A stretch of DNA of 64,000 bases from Terricaulis sp. (GTDB lineage Bacteria > Pseudomonadota > Alphaproteobacteria > Caulobacterales > Aquidulcibacteraceae), in contig JANPZV010000008.1 of NCBI GenBank assembly GCA_024707365.1, positions 372,001 to 436,000 of the forward strand. Reading direction: 5' to 3'. Each line of letters starts with the position of its first letter. Position 1 is the stretch's first letter. Shown here one piece after another: positions 37,231-46,337 of this stretch. The notes under the pieces are model-generated. The model had not been told where the DNA came from, ran no database searches, and saw nothing but the letters and a program-made list of their open reading frames with translations. The translations under genes were made by a program, and so were the position numbers.

Positions 37231-38175
37231 TCAGGCGCCGTGAGTCCGCCGATAGGTCAGCCGCTTGCCTTCCGCGCCTTGCACCGCGAGCTTGGCGCGC
37301 GCCGCGTCCGAGAAGCCCAGCTTCGTGCGTGTGTTGTGGCGGAAATCAAACTCCGCGAGATATCGGTGCAGATGCTTTTCAGCGCAATGCTGATACGTGC
37401 CCTTCATGCCGCGCTTGAACACTGAGAAATAGCCTTCGGCGCTGTTGGTGTTCACGTCGCCGCGCGCGTATTCGCCCGCGCTGTGCTTCACCGTTTCGTG
37501 CGAGCCGAGCTTGTTTTCCAGCCCGCCATAGAGGCGGCTTTCATCGGTGTGCAGGCGCGTTTCGGGGTGGACGTTCTCAAGCACAATGTCTTGGACCGTT
37601 TTCTTGTCGGCTGAGGGAATGTGGAAGCTGCGCACGTTGCCGCCGCGCTCCACCAGCGCCAGCACGGCGCGCTTGTTCGCGGGGCCTCGGCCGTGCTTGG
37701 CGCGGCGGAATTTGCGCCCGCGCGTGTTGCGGTCGCTCGGCACGTCCACTTTGCCGAAATAGGTTTCGTCGGCTTCCACGATGCCGCCAGGGCCGCCCAT
37801 GGGCGAGGTCAGCCCGCCCGTCGCCATGGCGGCGCGGATGCGGTGCGCGAGAAACCAAGCCGTCTTGTAGGTCACGTCGAGCGAGCGATGCAGCTGGTGG
37901 GCGCTCATGCCCTTCTTGCTCGCGGCCATAAGATAGAACGCCATCAGCCAAACGGTCAGCTTGATATGGCTCGACTCCATGACCGTCCCGGTTTTGACGG
38001 TGAAGTCCTTGCGGCAGCCCTTGGAGCCGCAGCGATAGCGGCCCTCGCGCTTGGTGGCGTACTCGCCGCCGATTGTCCCGCAATGGGGGCAAACGCGGCC
38101 ACCGGGCCAGCGCAGCGCCTCCACATAGCGGAGGGCTTCGGCTTCATCGCGGAAATGGGGGGCGTCGAATTTCAT
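37231..38175 (-). CDS. IS1595-family transposase
   Basis: 314 residues, intact. N-terminal zinc finger with Cys29, Cys32, Cys49 and Cys54 (CPHC ... RCGSKGC). ISXO2-like catalytic domain: GGIVEADETYFGKVDV (first Asp), RLHTDESRLYGGLENK (second Asp), and VNTNSAEGYFSVFKRGMKGT with the Asn and Lys of the DDNK set. Moves the 35639-38223 element. Confidence 0.92.
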   Translation of the reverse strand: MKFDAPHFRDEAEALRYVEALRWPGGRVCPHCGTIGGEYATKREGRYRCGSKGCRKDFTVKTGTVMESSHIKLTVWLMAFYLMAASKKGMSAHQLHRSLDVTYKTAWFLAHRIRAAMATGGLTSPMGGPGGIVEADETYFGKVDVPSDRNTRGRKFRRAKHGRGPANKRAVLALVERGGNVRSFHIPSADKKTVQDIVLENVHPETRLHTDESRLYGGLENKLGSHETVKHSAGEYARGDVNTNSAEGYFSVFKRGMKGTYQHCAEKHLHRYLAEFDFRHNTRTKLGFSDAARAKLAVQGAEGKRLTYRRTHGA

Positions 38176-38199
38176 GCCTCAGATTCTATATCTGGGGCT

Positions 38200-38223
38200 T
38201 GTGGTGTCAAGTATATAATTAGG
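38200..38223 (+). repeat. right terminal inverted repeat of IS1595 element
   Basis: TGTGGTGTC then AAGTATATAATTAGG, partner of 35639-35662. Target duplication AAATCTAT follows at 38224-38231. Confidence 0.85.
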
Positions 38224-38298
38224 AAATCTATCCTACACCTTAGGCGTGCGGTTAGACTGACGCCTCGGCCGGGCATGGGTCGGCTTGGAGGTGTTGGA

Positions 38299-38641
38299 AT
38301 GAGGGTGTCGGAACGGCGCGCGGCCGATGAAGCTGCTGCGCTGCTCTCCGCCGGGGCGGCGGGGTATGCGTTAGGCGCGACTTTGGACGACATCGTGAGC
38401 CCTGCGCGCGGATCGGCGGATGCTGCGTTCGCGCGCCAGGTGGCGATGTATCTTTGCCATGTGGCGTTCGCCTGGAGCCTGGCGCGGGTGGCGAGCGCGT
38501 TTGGGCGCGATCGCTCAACGGTGGCGCATGCGTGCCATCAGATCGAGGATCGGCGTGATGACGAGGTGTTCGATGCGTGGATCGCCGCGCTTGAGCAAAA
38601 GCGTGCGCGCCGCCGCGCCCGCGCGCGGGGTGCGGCTGTGA
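38299..38641 (+). CDS. DnaA domain IV-like helix-turn-helix protein (probable frameshift near end)
   Basis: About 114 residues. The segment FARQVAMYLCHVAFAWSLAR then FGRDRSTVAHACHQIEDRRD matches the DnaA domain IV signature (the GRDHTTVLHA type) that reads DnaA boxes, but no AAA+ domain is present. The in-frame reading runs on to 38799. A TGA at 38639-38641 overlaps a GTG start as GTGA, the usual coupling, so one base error before it is likely. Such short DnaA-like proteins are widespread in alphaproteobacteria; role unsettled. Confidence 0.75.
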
Positions 38642-39371
38642 GCGCGCGCGCAATGGAGCGCGCTTTGGCGCGGCTTGCCGATGAAGGCGCGGTGCTGGCG
38701 CGTGAACGCGAGGGGGCGGGCTTTGGCGTTTTTTCCGCGCGGCGATCGCCGGCGCAGGCCAACGGCGCGGCTGAGCGCAACAGAGGTGCGCGCGCTTGAA
38801 AGCGAAGGCGTGCTGAGCGCTGCGGGCGCGGATGCGTTTGTGCTGAGCCAAGCGGGCCGCGCGCGCACGCGCCGCGAGGCGGCGCCGGATGCGGAGCAGT
38901 TTCTCGCGCAACATGCGCCGATCATTGATCGCGCCATTATGGATGGCGCTGCGGAAAAAAACCGTGCGCGGCTTTGATTCCGCAACGGCGTTCCGCCGCT
39001 TGGCGGCGTTGCGCGATGCGCGCGGCGGCGCCTGGCTCAATGCGCGCGAACTTGCGGCGGCAAATGCGTTGCATGCCGATTGGGCGCGGGCGCAGGCGGG
39101 GCTGGTGCGCGGCTCCGATTGGCGCGCGCCGCCGAAAGGCGCATCCGCGCGCGGCGGCGCAGGCCATGACGCGGCGATGGCGGCGCGCTGCGACAGCAAG
39201 CGCGCGTTTGAAGATAAGCTCGCCAAGCTCGCCGCGCCGCTTCGGCGCACGGTGGAGCGGGTGGTGCTTTACGAGGATGGGATTGAGGCGCTGGAGAGGG
39301 GCGAGGGCTGGCCGGCGCGCTCGGGCAAGCTGGCGCTAAAGCTCGGGCTCGCGCAATTGGCGATGCACTGA
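38638..39371 (+). CDS. DUF6456 domain protein (frameshifted)
   Basis: About 244 residues over three frames. The N-terminal part (MERALARLADEGAVLARERE) is followed in the next frame by LSATEVRALESEGVLSAAGA and FVLSQAGRARTRREAAPDAE. After the A7 run at about 38956-38962 the third frame holds the DUF6456 region: FRRLAALRDARGGAWLNARE, HADWARAQAGLVRGSDWRAP, and VERVVLYEDGIEALERGEGW. Coupled to the DnaA-like gene. DUF6456 proteins are suspected DNA-binding regulators; not proven. Confidence 0.7.
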
Positions 39372-39797
39372 TCAGGCGGCGGCGCGCGCGGCCTCCTGCA
39401 TGCGCGTCATCATGGCGAAGAGGCCGTTGGAGCGTTGCTGCGTCAGCGCGTCTTTAAGGCCCAGCCGCTCAAACACCGCACGCGGATCGGCAGCGAGAAT
39501 TTCCGCCGGCGTGCGCCCCGAGAAGATGCGCAGCAGCATGGCGATTTCGCCGCGCACCAGGTGCGCATCGGAATCGCCTCGGAAATGGAGCTTTTCCGGC
39601 GCGTCGGGGCGACGTTCGCTCACCAGCCAAACCCGGCTGACGCAGCCGCGTACGCGGGTGTGTTCGTTGCGCTCATCCTCGGTGAGCGGCTCAAGCGTGC
39701 GGGCAAGCTCGATCACATGGGCGATACGCTCCTCCCAATCAGGGAGGAGCGAAAATTCATCCGCCAGCGTTTGGATTGCGTCGTCGATCGAGGCCAT
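39372..39797 (-). CDS. sufE: SufE-family cysteine desulfuration protein
   Basis: Sulfur acceptor that activates SufS in Fe-S cluster assembly. 141 residues from MASIDDAIQTLADEFSLLPD. The persulfide Cys is Cys52 in THTRVRGCVSRVWLVSER-type context (RVRGCVSRVWL). The second signature is DAHLVRGEIAMLLRIFSGRT and NGLFAMMTRM at the end. The longer frame to 39908 has no family similarity. Confidence 0.92.
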   Translation of the reverse strand: MASIDDAIQTLADEFSLLPDWEERIAHVIELARTLEPLTEDERNEHTRVRGCVSRVWLVSERRPDAPEKLHFRGDSDAHLVRGEIAMLLRIFSGRTPAEILAADPRAVFERLGLKDALTQQRSNGLFAMMTRMQEAARAAA

Positions 39798-39835
39798 GTG
39801 CAGCACATGCGCCCCGACGCGCGCGGGGGCAAGCC

Positions 39836-40879
39836 CTAACGCTGGCCGCCTGTTGAACTCGGCGCCAGCGCCGTGGTCGCGCCGGGGAGCGCCACATCGC
39901 CAATGCACTGGCCGACATCGCGCAAGCCATGCGCGGCCAAGCAGAAGGTGTTCTCATAACGGAAGCGCGCCGCCGACATGCACTGGAACAGCTGCAGTTG
40001 CGACATCTCAAGGCAATCGCGCGAGCGCGGATCGTTGAGCAATTGCGAAATCTGCGGCTGGTGCGTGGTTTCGGCGTCGAGCGCTTGCAGCGCGGCGACG
40101 GCGGCCATGCGGTCGATCGCTTCGCCGCGGGTGTGGTTGATGCGCCATTCCTGGCGCGGCAGGGCCGATACTTGCGTGACTTCAGCCTGGCCGCTTAGCG
40201 CGTCCCAGAAGCGGCGCCCGCCAAACGCGGAGGGATCCTGGTGCGGAGCGGTTGAAAGCGCGGCCACCGAAAGGCGCGGCGCGTAAGCATCCGGCACGGC
40301 GGTGGCGGGCGCGCCATTGACCGAAAGATCGCGCACGCGCTGCAGCCGTTGGCGCTGCTGCGGGGCGACGGCGTTGGCCCAGCGCTGGCGCTGCAGCGTG
40401 TAGGAAAGCTCGCGATAGCGATCGGCCATTTCGACGATTCGGGCGGAATCGGCGTTGGCGGATTCAAGCAATGTGCGGGTGGCTTGCTGGCCCCCGCGCA
40501 GGCCGCGCGCATAGGTGGGATCAACCGTGATCGCCCAGATCACCGCATCGCGGCCATAATAGGCTGCCGCATCGCGCACGCCTTGCACAAATTCCGGCGA
40601 TTGCGCCGCCGTGGATGCGCCATAGGCGACCCAGCCGCGCGCGAGCTGAGCGCGATTGTGCCGGCCGAGCCGATCAATCACGCCTTCTAGATCGCTATCA
40701 TTGCGCAGCGTCAGCGTGCGCAGCTCGGAAACATCATTCTGGTAGGCGGCGTAGGCGTTGAGCGCGCTGCGCACTTCCCCGGTCGCGGGGGCTGGCGCTG
40801 GGGCGTTGGCATCCTGGGCGCTCGCAGCCCCGAGAAGGGCGACGACAGCCGTTGTGGTCCAGATCGCCAGGTTTCGCAT
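39836..40879 (-). CDS. secreted hypothetical protein (347 aa)
   Basis: Signal peptide MRNLAIWTTTAVVALLGAAS with AQDANA after it. ATG 40879 has AGGAG seven bases upstream; the frame extends two codons further. The mature part is helical (LNAYAAYQNDVSELRTLTLR, GVRDAAAYYGRDAVIWAITV, YRELSYTLQRQRWANAVAPQ), with a C-terminal set of Cys (SRDCLEMS, LFQCMSAA, TFCLAAHG, GQCIGDVA) likely forming disulfides. No family recognised. Divergent from the histidine kinase. Confidence 0.7.
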   Translation of the reverse strand: MRNLAIWTTTAVVALLGAASAQDANAPAPAPATGEVRSALNAYAAYQNDVSELRTLTLRNDSDLEGVIDRLGRHNRAQLARGWVAYGASTAAQSPEFVQGVRDAAAYYGRDAVIWAITVDPTYARGLRGGQQATRTLLESANADSARIVEMADRYRELSYTLQRQRWANAVAPQQRQRLQRVRDLSVNGAPATAVPDAYAPRLSVAALSTAPHQDPSAFGGRRFWDALSGQAEVTQVSALPRQEWRINHTRGEAIDRMAAVAALQALDAETTHQPQISQLLNDPRSRDCLEMSQLQLFQCMSAARFRYENTFCLAAHGLRDVGQCIGDVALPGATTALAPSSTGGQR

Positions 40880-40990
40880 CGTCACGCTCCTGTGAATCTC
40901 TGTGGGTGAGTCCGCTTCCAGTTGCGACTCAGAGAGGGCAGCATTGGCCCCGTCGCGTTAAGAAGTCTTTTACTCGCGGGCCGCGCACCA

Positions 40991-42214
40991 GTGTCAACAC
41001 AACAGGCCGTAAGCTCAGCAGTTGGCGCACAGCCAAAAGCAGCAACCCACCGCGCCCGCTTGGGCGTGGCGCTGTGGGCGTGGCTAGGGGCTGCGCTTTT
41101 GGTGGGCGTGCTGGGCTATGCCAGCGGCGGCGCGCGCGCTGGCGTCGGGCTGGCGACGGCGCTGATGGCCGCGCCGGCTTTGGCGGGATTTGTGCTGCTG
41201 CCGCGGCTTTACAGCGCCCGCGCGGCCGATTCGGCGCTGGTGGCGGCTTGGATCGTTGCGGGGGCGGGGCTTGTCGCCGGCGGCGGCGGGGCAAGCTCGC
41301 CCTTGGCGCTGATGCTGATTTTAGGCCCGGCGTGGGCGCTTGCCTTGGGGCGGCGCTGGGTGGCGGAAGCGGGCGCCGCTGCGGTGCTGGCGTATGCCGC
41401 CGGCGCGGCTTTGGCGCTCGCAGCGCCGGCGGCCACGCTTGGCGCGTTTCCGGAAATGGCGGCGGCGGCGAGCCTTGCGTTCGCCGCCGGGCTGATGGCG
41501 TTGGCGCAAAGCAAAGCGCGCCCGGTTCGCGCCATGGGGGAACGCATCGCCGAGGTGAGCCACGAATTGCGCACCCCGCTAACGCATATTCTCGGCTTCT
41601 CCGAAATGATCGAGCGGCAGATTTTTGGCCCGGCCGGTGAGCGCAATGTCGAATATGCCGGGCTCATCCGCAAAGCGGGCGGGCATCTGCTGGGGCTGGT
41701 GAACGATCTGCTTGATCTGTCGAAGATGGAGGCCGGCAAGTTCGAGATCGTGCGTGAGCGTTTTGATGCGCGCGCGATTGTTGAAGAGGTGGTGCGGCTC
41801 TCGGTTGATGCGGCGGAGAAGAAGGCCATCGCGCTGGGGATGACGACGCTGGAAGCGGCGCTTGAAGTGGACGCTGATCCAACCGCGCTGCGGCGCATCC
41901 TCATCAACACGCTGGGCAACGCGCTGAAATTCACGCCCGAGGGCGGGCGCGTGATCATCGCCGCGCGCGCCGAAGAAGGCGCGCTGGTGCTCGATACAAT
42001 CGATAACGGCCCCGGTATTCCAGAGGCGCAGCGCGAACGCCTCGGGCATGCGTTCGAGCGCGGGCCGGGGGTTGAGCGGATTGAAGGCGCGGGGCTGGGC
42101 CTCTCGCTGGTGCGCGCGCTCGCCGCGCTGCATGGCGGGGCTTTAAGTTTTCACGATGCGCCGGGCGGGGGCGCGCTGGTGCGGGTGCGTTTGCCGGTTT
42201 TAGTCGGCGCGTAA
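40991..42214 (+). CDS. membrane sensor histidine kinase
   Basis: About 407 residues. The GTG start MSTQQAVSSAVGAQ is tentative; the frame opens to 40922. Four to six N-terminal helices (LGVALWAWLGAALLVGVLGY, ALMAAPALAGFVLLP, and others), no PAS domain, then HisKA with phospho-accepting His about 191 (EVSHELRTPLTHILGFSEMI), and HATPase with N box (RRILINTLGNALKFTPEGG), G1 (DTIDNGPGIPEAQRE) and G2 (GAGLGLSLVRALAALHGG). No response regulator is adjacent. The kinase core resembles PleC/DivJ-type enzymes; signal unknown. Confidence 0.88.
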   Translation: MSTQQAVSSAVGAQPKAATHRARLGVALWAWLGAALLVGVLGYASGGARAGVGLATALMAAPALAGFVLLPRLYSARAADSALVAAWIVAGAGLVAGGGGASSPLALMLILGPAWALALGRRWVAEAGAAAVLAYAAGAALALAAPAATLGAFPEMAAAASLAFAAGLMALAQSKARPVRAMGERIAEVSHELRTPLTHILGFSEMIERQIFGPAGERNVEYAGLIRKAGGHLLGLVNDLLDLSKMEAGKFEIVRERFDARAIVEEVVRLSVDAAEKKAIALGMTTLEAALEVDADPTALRRILINTLGNALKFTPEGGRVIIAARAEEGALVLDTIDNGPGIPEAQRERLGHAFERGPGVERIEGAGLGLSLVRALAALHGGALSFHDAPGGGALVRVRLPVLVGA

Positions 42215-43030
42215 CATCAGAAACGCGCGCGCGGCGGCGAGATCGCCCACCTCGACAAGCAAACGCTCGCTCGTGCGCGCGCCGCGCAATTCGATCACCA
42301 CGCTTTCGCGCGGATCAAGCGCGAGCATGGTTTGGAAGGCTTCATCGGTGAAGGTGAACACAGTTTGCGCGGCGCCGCCTGGGCGCTGTTCTGTACTGCG
42401 CGCGCTGGGGAAGGTGCGGGTGGCCGCGCCCGGCGCGGGCGCGCCCGCTTCGAGCCCATAGGCGACGCGGGCGGTGAGATCGAGCGCGCCTGCGCGCGCG
42501 CGGCGCGGATCGCGCAGGATCAGGCGCGCGCCCGTGGCGCTGGTCTGGTTGAGCACAAGGCTGAGCGCTTGGCCGCCGCTGAGTTCGCGCACGCCGAAAC
42601 TCGTATTGGCGTCGATGGTTTGGCTAAGCCGCCAGCGATTGGGCCCGGTGGCGCGGCGCGCTGTCCAGTTGCGGCGCCAGCCGCCAAATTCCATGACGGG
42701 CGTGTGCGCCCATTGTTCGTAGGCTTCGCGCGCATCGGCGGCGGCCGCTTGCGTGCGCGGATCGGTGCAGGCGCGGTTCTGCGCCGCGCCATCCACGGCG
42801 GCGTCCAGTTCCGAGAGGCGCGCATCGTTCCAGCCGGCGCGCAGCAGCGCGCCGCGCGCCTGGGCCGCGCCCGCCTCCAGCGCCGCGCGCGGGCCTGGGC
42901 TAAGCAGGCGGCAGCGATCGCCGAGCTTGATGAGGCCGAGCCGCTCCACCAGCACGGCCTGCGGGCTTTGCGCTTCGGCGGCGGCGGAGCTCGCAAACGC
43001 GAGCGCGGTGGCGAAGAAGATAAGGCGCAT
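42200..43030 (-). CDS. secreted hypothetical protein (276 aa)
   Basis: Signal peptide MRLIFFATALAFASSAAAEA. The mature part starts QSPQAVLVERLGLIKLGDRC. Two Cys-bearing helical segments (GDRCRLLSPGPRAALEAGAA and NRACTDPRTQAAAADAREAY) precede a beta-rich half (VMEFGGWRRNWTARRATGPN, ALSLVLNQTSATGARLILRD). Convergent with the histidine kinase by 15 bases. No family recognised. Confidence 0.65.
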   Translation of the reverse strand: MRLIFFATALAFASSAAAEAQSPQAVLVERLGLIKLGDRCRLLSPGPRAALEAGAAQARGALLRAGWNDARLSELDAAVDGAAQNRACTDPRTQAAAADAREAYEQWAHTPVMEFGGWRRNWTARRATGPNRWRLSQTIDANTSFGVRELSGGQALSLVLNQTSATGARLILRDPRRARAGALDLTARVAYGLEAGAPAPGAATRTFPSARSTEQRPGGAAQTVFTFTDEAFQTMLALDPRESVVIELRGARTSERLLVEVGDLAAARAFLMLRAD

Positions 43031-43079
43031 GGGCACGCCAAGCGTTAAACTGCCCAGGCTAAATTCCGGTGAACGCGCG

Positions 43080-43436
43080 ATGGATGAGTTAAAAACTGAT
43101 TTCTGGGCCAGCGCCCTCATTCGCCGCGCGCAGATTGCGGGGGCGTTCGCGGGCGTGGTGCGCAAGGGCGATGCGGACGCCGGCGCGGTGCTGGTGAAGG
43201 TGGCGACCCTTGATGGCCGTGCGCGGCTCTATGCGCCCGCCCGCAACGGGGAGGGGGAACGCATCTGGCTCGATCTTTCCGCCGGTTCGCTGGGCGATGA
43301 AGAGCGCGCGGTGGACGAGGCCGCGCGAAAGCGGGCCGAACGCGATCCCGATCTCTGGCTGATCGAGGTCGAGGATAAGCACGGGCGGCATTTTTTGGAG
43401 GAGCCGGTGGATACGGTTCTCGGGGCGCGGGATTAG
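43080..43436 (+). CDS. DUF1491 family protein
   Basis: 118 residues starting MDELKTDFWASALIRRAQIA. Family features: GDADAGAVLVKVATLDGRAR, a Trp-Leu-Asp segment (RIWLDLS), and the ending DPDLWLIEVEDKHGRHFLEE. DUF1491 proteins are alphaproteobacterial and uncharacterised. Intact. Upstream of prfC. Confidence 0.85.
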   Translation: MDELKTDFWASALIRRAQIAGAFAGVVRKGDADAGAVLVKVATLDGRARLYAPARNGEGERIWLDLSAGSLGDEERAVDEAARKRAERDPDLWLIEVEDKHGRHFLEEPVDTVLGARD

Positions 43437-43529
43437 GGGTTCGGGCGCCGCCGCGCCCTCCGGTGGCCTTTTGAGCTGGCGCTTGCTAACACCCGCTCCC
43501 CAAACCCGAGCCCCGAGAACCGAACACCG

Positions 43530-45133
43530 ATGTCCGCCGATCCCGCCGCCGAGGCCGCGCGCCGCAGAACCTTTGCGATCATTTCGCACCCTGACGCGGG
43601 CAAGACCACGCTGACGGAATCGCTGCTGCTGGCGGGCGGGGCGATCCATTTGGCCGGCGCGGTGGCCGCGCGCGGGGCGGCGCGGCGCACGCGCTCTGAC
43701 TGGATGAAGATCGAGCGTGAGCGCGGGATTTCGGTGTCGTCCTCGGTGATGATGTTCGAGCACGGCGGGGAGGTGTTCAATCTGCTCGATACGCCCGGCC
43801 ACGAGGATTTCTCGGAAGATACCTATCGCACGCTGACGGCGGCGGATTCGGCCATCATGGTGCTGGACGCGGCCAAGGGCATCGAGCCGCAAACGCTGAA
43901 GCTGTTTGAGGTGTGCCGCCTGCGCGACATTCCGATCACCACCTTCATCAACAAGATGGATCGCGAAGCGCAGGATCCGTTCGCGCTGTTGGATGAAATC
44001 CATTCCAAGCTGGCGATGGATACCGCGCCGATGTATTGGCCCGCCGCTTCGGGCCAGCGCTTTGCCGGCATGCTTGATCTGACGCGCGATGAATTCGTGC
44101 CGTTCAAGCGGCTCGAAGCGGGCGAAGATGGCTTTGCAAGCCAGGAGCGCCAGAAGCGCGGCGGCGCCAATTTCCTTGAAGGCGTGCGCGACGACGTGCG
44201 CGCCGAGCTGGAGGAAACCGCAGAGCTGGCGCGCGAGGGGCTGCCGAAATTTGATCTTAAGGCGTTCCGCGAAGGGCATTTGACGCCGGTTTATTTCGGT
44301 TCGGCGCTGCGCCGCTTTGGCATTCCTGAATTGCTGGCGGGCCTTGGCGCGCATGCGCCCAGCCCCCGCCCGCTGCCGGCGACGAGCAAGGGCCAAGAGC
44401 GGGAGATCGATCCGGCCTTCGGCGAGGTGACGGGCTTTATCTTTAAAATCCAGGCCAACATGGATCCAAAGCACCGCGATCGCGTCGGCTTTTTCCGCGT
44501 ATCTTCAGGCCGCTTCCAGCGCGGCATGACGCTGAAAACCGCCGCCGGCAAGGCGATCAACGTGCACAACCCGCTGATGTTCATGGCCCAGGAGCGTGAG
44601 ATCGCCGATGAGGCGTTTCCCGGCGATGTGATCGGCATTCCCAATCATGGCGGGCTGCGCGTGGGCGATAGCCTTTCGCAGAGCGGGGACGTGAGCTTTC
44701 GCGGCATTCCGAATTTCGCGCCGGAAATTCTCAAGCGCGTGCGCGTGCGGGATCCGCTTAAGCAAAAGCATTTGCGCCGCGCGCTGGAATCGCTGGGTGA
44801 AGAGGGCGTGACCCAAGTGTTCAAGCCGGTGACGGGCGGGGATCTTGTGGTCGGCGCCGTTGGCCAACTGCAATTTGAAGTGCTGGATGAGCGGATGAAG
44901 GCCGAATATGGACTTGAAGTGATCTTCGAGCCTTCGCCTTATCAGGCCGCGCGCTGGGTCAGCGCCGAGACGCGCGCCGATCTTGAAGCGTTCACCGATA
45001 AGTCAAAATCGCAGATGGCGGCGGATGTGGATGAAGCGCCGGTTTTCCTTGGCAAGAGCGCCTGGGAAATCGGCTATGTGCAGGAAAAAATCCGAAGATA
45101 CGCTTTTCCACCACCAAGGAGCGCGCGGTTTAA
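43530..45133 (+). CDS. prfC: peptide chain release factor 3 (frameshift near C-terminus)
   Basis: GTPase that recycles RF1/RF2. About 534 residues. G1 SHPDAGKTTLTESLLLAGGA, switch I RGISVSSSVMMFEHGG, G3 DTPGHEDFSEDTYRTLTAAD, G4 NKMDREA. The C-terminal part is EFPSPYQAARWVSAE-like and ends KSAWEIGYVQEK. At the A6 run 45085-45090 one A is missing; restoring it gives NPKIRFSTTKERAV and a stop at 45131-45133. As written the frame runs to 45188 with an unrelated tail. Confidence 0.93.
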
Positions 45134-45156
45134 ACGCCTCCCGGCCAAGGCGTTGC

Positions 45157-46239
45157 TTAAGCCGCTTCGGCGGATTTGCGCACTTTGAAGAAGCGCATCG
45201 CCCGCTGCGCGGCTTCGATTGGCACCTCGTTATACATGCGGCCAAATTCTTCGGCGCGGCCGATGGCGTCATCGCCGCCGCACGCCAACACGGCGAGCGT
45301 CACAAAAAGCGGCCGCTCCACATCGGAGGCGCGGCAGAGCATGGCCAGGCCATCCATATCCTTGCGCGCGATGATGTCTGTTGCGGTTTCGCGGTCAACG
45401 CCGGTGAGTTCGGCGAGGCCGCAGAGGAAGTGCTGCGTCTTGGCTTCGCGGTAGAGCGAAACCAAGAGGCGCGCGTTGAGCTCGCCGGAATTGCGCTTTT
45501 GCGTGATGTAATGGATGGCGTTGCGGGTTTCGGCGCTGGTGTCGCCCGCGGCTTTGCGCATGCGCGCGCGCGTGCGGGCGAGCGCCTTGTCAAGCGTGGC
45601 GGGATCGACGCTGGCGTTGCGCTCAAGGATCTGATCGCGCAGGGCGGTTTCGACCACGAAATACATTTCGTTCAGCAGATCGAGCGGCACATCGCGGCGG
45701 CCGATGACGCCCGCATGCAGCTTTGTGTTGGCGCGCGCGCGATCAACCACGGTTTCCATGCTGGCCCGGGAGATGCTCGCGCCGTCATTACGCACCAGGG
45801 TGTCGAGCGCCTGGTCATCGCCATGCTGGACGATTGCGTCGGAGACGGCCTCGCTCACCATCGCGCGCGCGGCCACGGCGTTGATGTGATCTTGGCTCTG
45901 GCGCTCAACCACTTGAACCAGGGCTTGGTCATCCAGCAGGGCGCTGCGCTTGAGGACGGGGCCGGCGATGGCGAACGCGTGGTTGGCGAGATCGGTGAGC
46001 AGGCCCATGGGCGCATCCGCGGCGTCAGCGAACACTTCCGAGAGCTCGGCGAGCACCCCTTCCTGCATCTCGGCGGCGACAAGCTGCAGCACCTCGTCAA
46101 ACAGGGCTGTCTCGCGCGCGCTGCGGGTGCTGGCCGTTTCAAAAAACAGGTCCGTCACCTCGCGCAGCAGATCGCGCCGCCGCGCGCTGCTTTGGGCCTG
46201 CGCCAGATCGATCAGTTTGGCAAACCGCGCTTGGGTCAT
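45157..46239 (-). CDS. DUF2336 protein 2
   Basis: 360 residues, intact, almost all helical: MTQARFAKLIDLAQAQSSAR, VTDLFFETASTRSARETALF, and a tandem-helix middle (LTDLANHAFAIAGPVLKRSA). Ends VPIEAAQRAMRFFKVRKSAE. Same family as 26608-27823. DUF2336 members occur in Caulobacterales and relatives; no function known. Convergent with prfC. Confidence 0.85.
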   Translation of the reverse strand: MTQARFAKLIDLAQAQSSARRRDLLREVTDLFFETASTRSARETALFDEVLQLVAAEMQEGVLAELSEVFADAADAPMGLLTDLANHAFAIAGPVLKRSALLDDQALVQVVERQSQDHINAVAARAMVSEAVSDAIVQHGDDQALDTLVRNDGASISRASMETVVDRARANTKLHAGVIGRRDVPLDLLNEMYFVVETALRDQILERNASVDPATLDKALARTRARMRKAAGDTSAETRNAIHYITQKRNSGELNARLLVSLYREAKTQHFLCGLAELTGVDRETATDIIARKDMDGLAMLCRASDVERPLFVTLAVLACGGDDAIGRAEEFGRMYNEVPIEAAQRAMRFFKVRKSAEAA

Positions 46240-46337
46240 AGGGAGGGGGCACCCGCGATGCTCAATAAATACAGGATTTTAGCTTTACGCTCGTAAACAA
46301 AGCCTGCACGCGGACGCTGTAGGGCGTTAACGGGTGT

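Larger units (their letters stand above)
35639..38223 (-). mobile_element. IS1595-family insertion sequence with cargo, 2,585 bp
   Basis: The ends are 24-bp inverted repeats (35639-35662 and 38200-38223) with two mismatches, beginning CCTAATTATATACTT and ending CACCACA. Octamer AAATCTAT occurs directly outside both ends (35631-35638, 38224-38231), the 8-bp duplication of this family. The target is itself palindromic, TAGGA-AATCTA-TCCTA, so a 16-bp direct repeat is seen and the exact ends have some ambiguity. Contents: transposase (37231-38175), a zinc-ribbon protein, a 45-residue protein and a HEPN-like protein. It lies between mucR and a DnaA-domain-IV-like gene. Confidence 0.88.

Noticed and set aside
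45085-45133. Programmed frameshift in prfC like that of RF2
   Set aside because: RF2, not RF3, uses programmed frameshifting; here an A run is one base short near the C-terminus.
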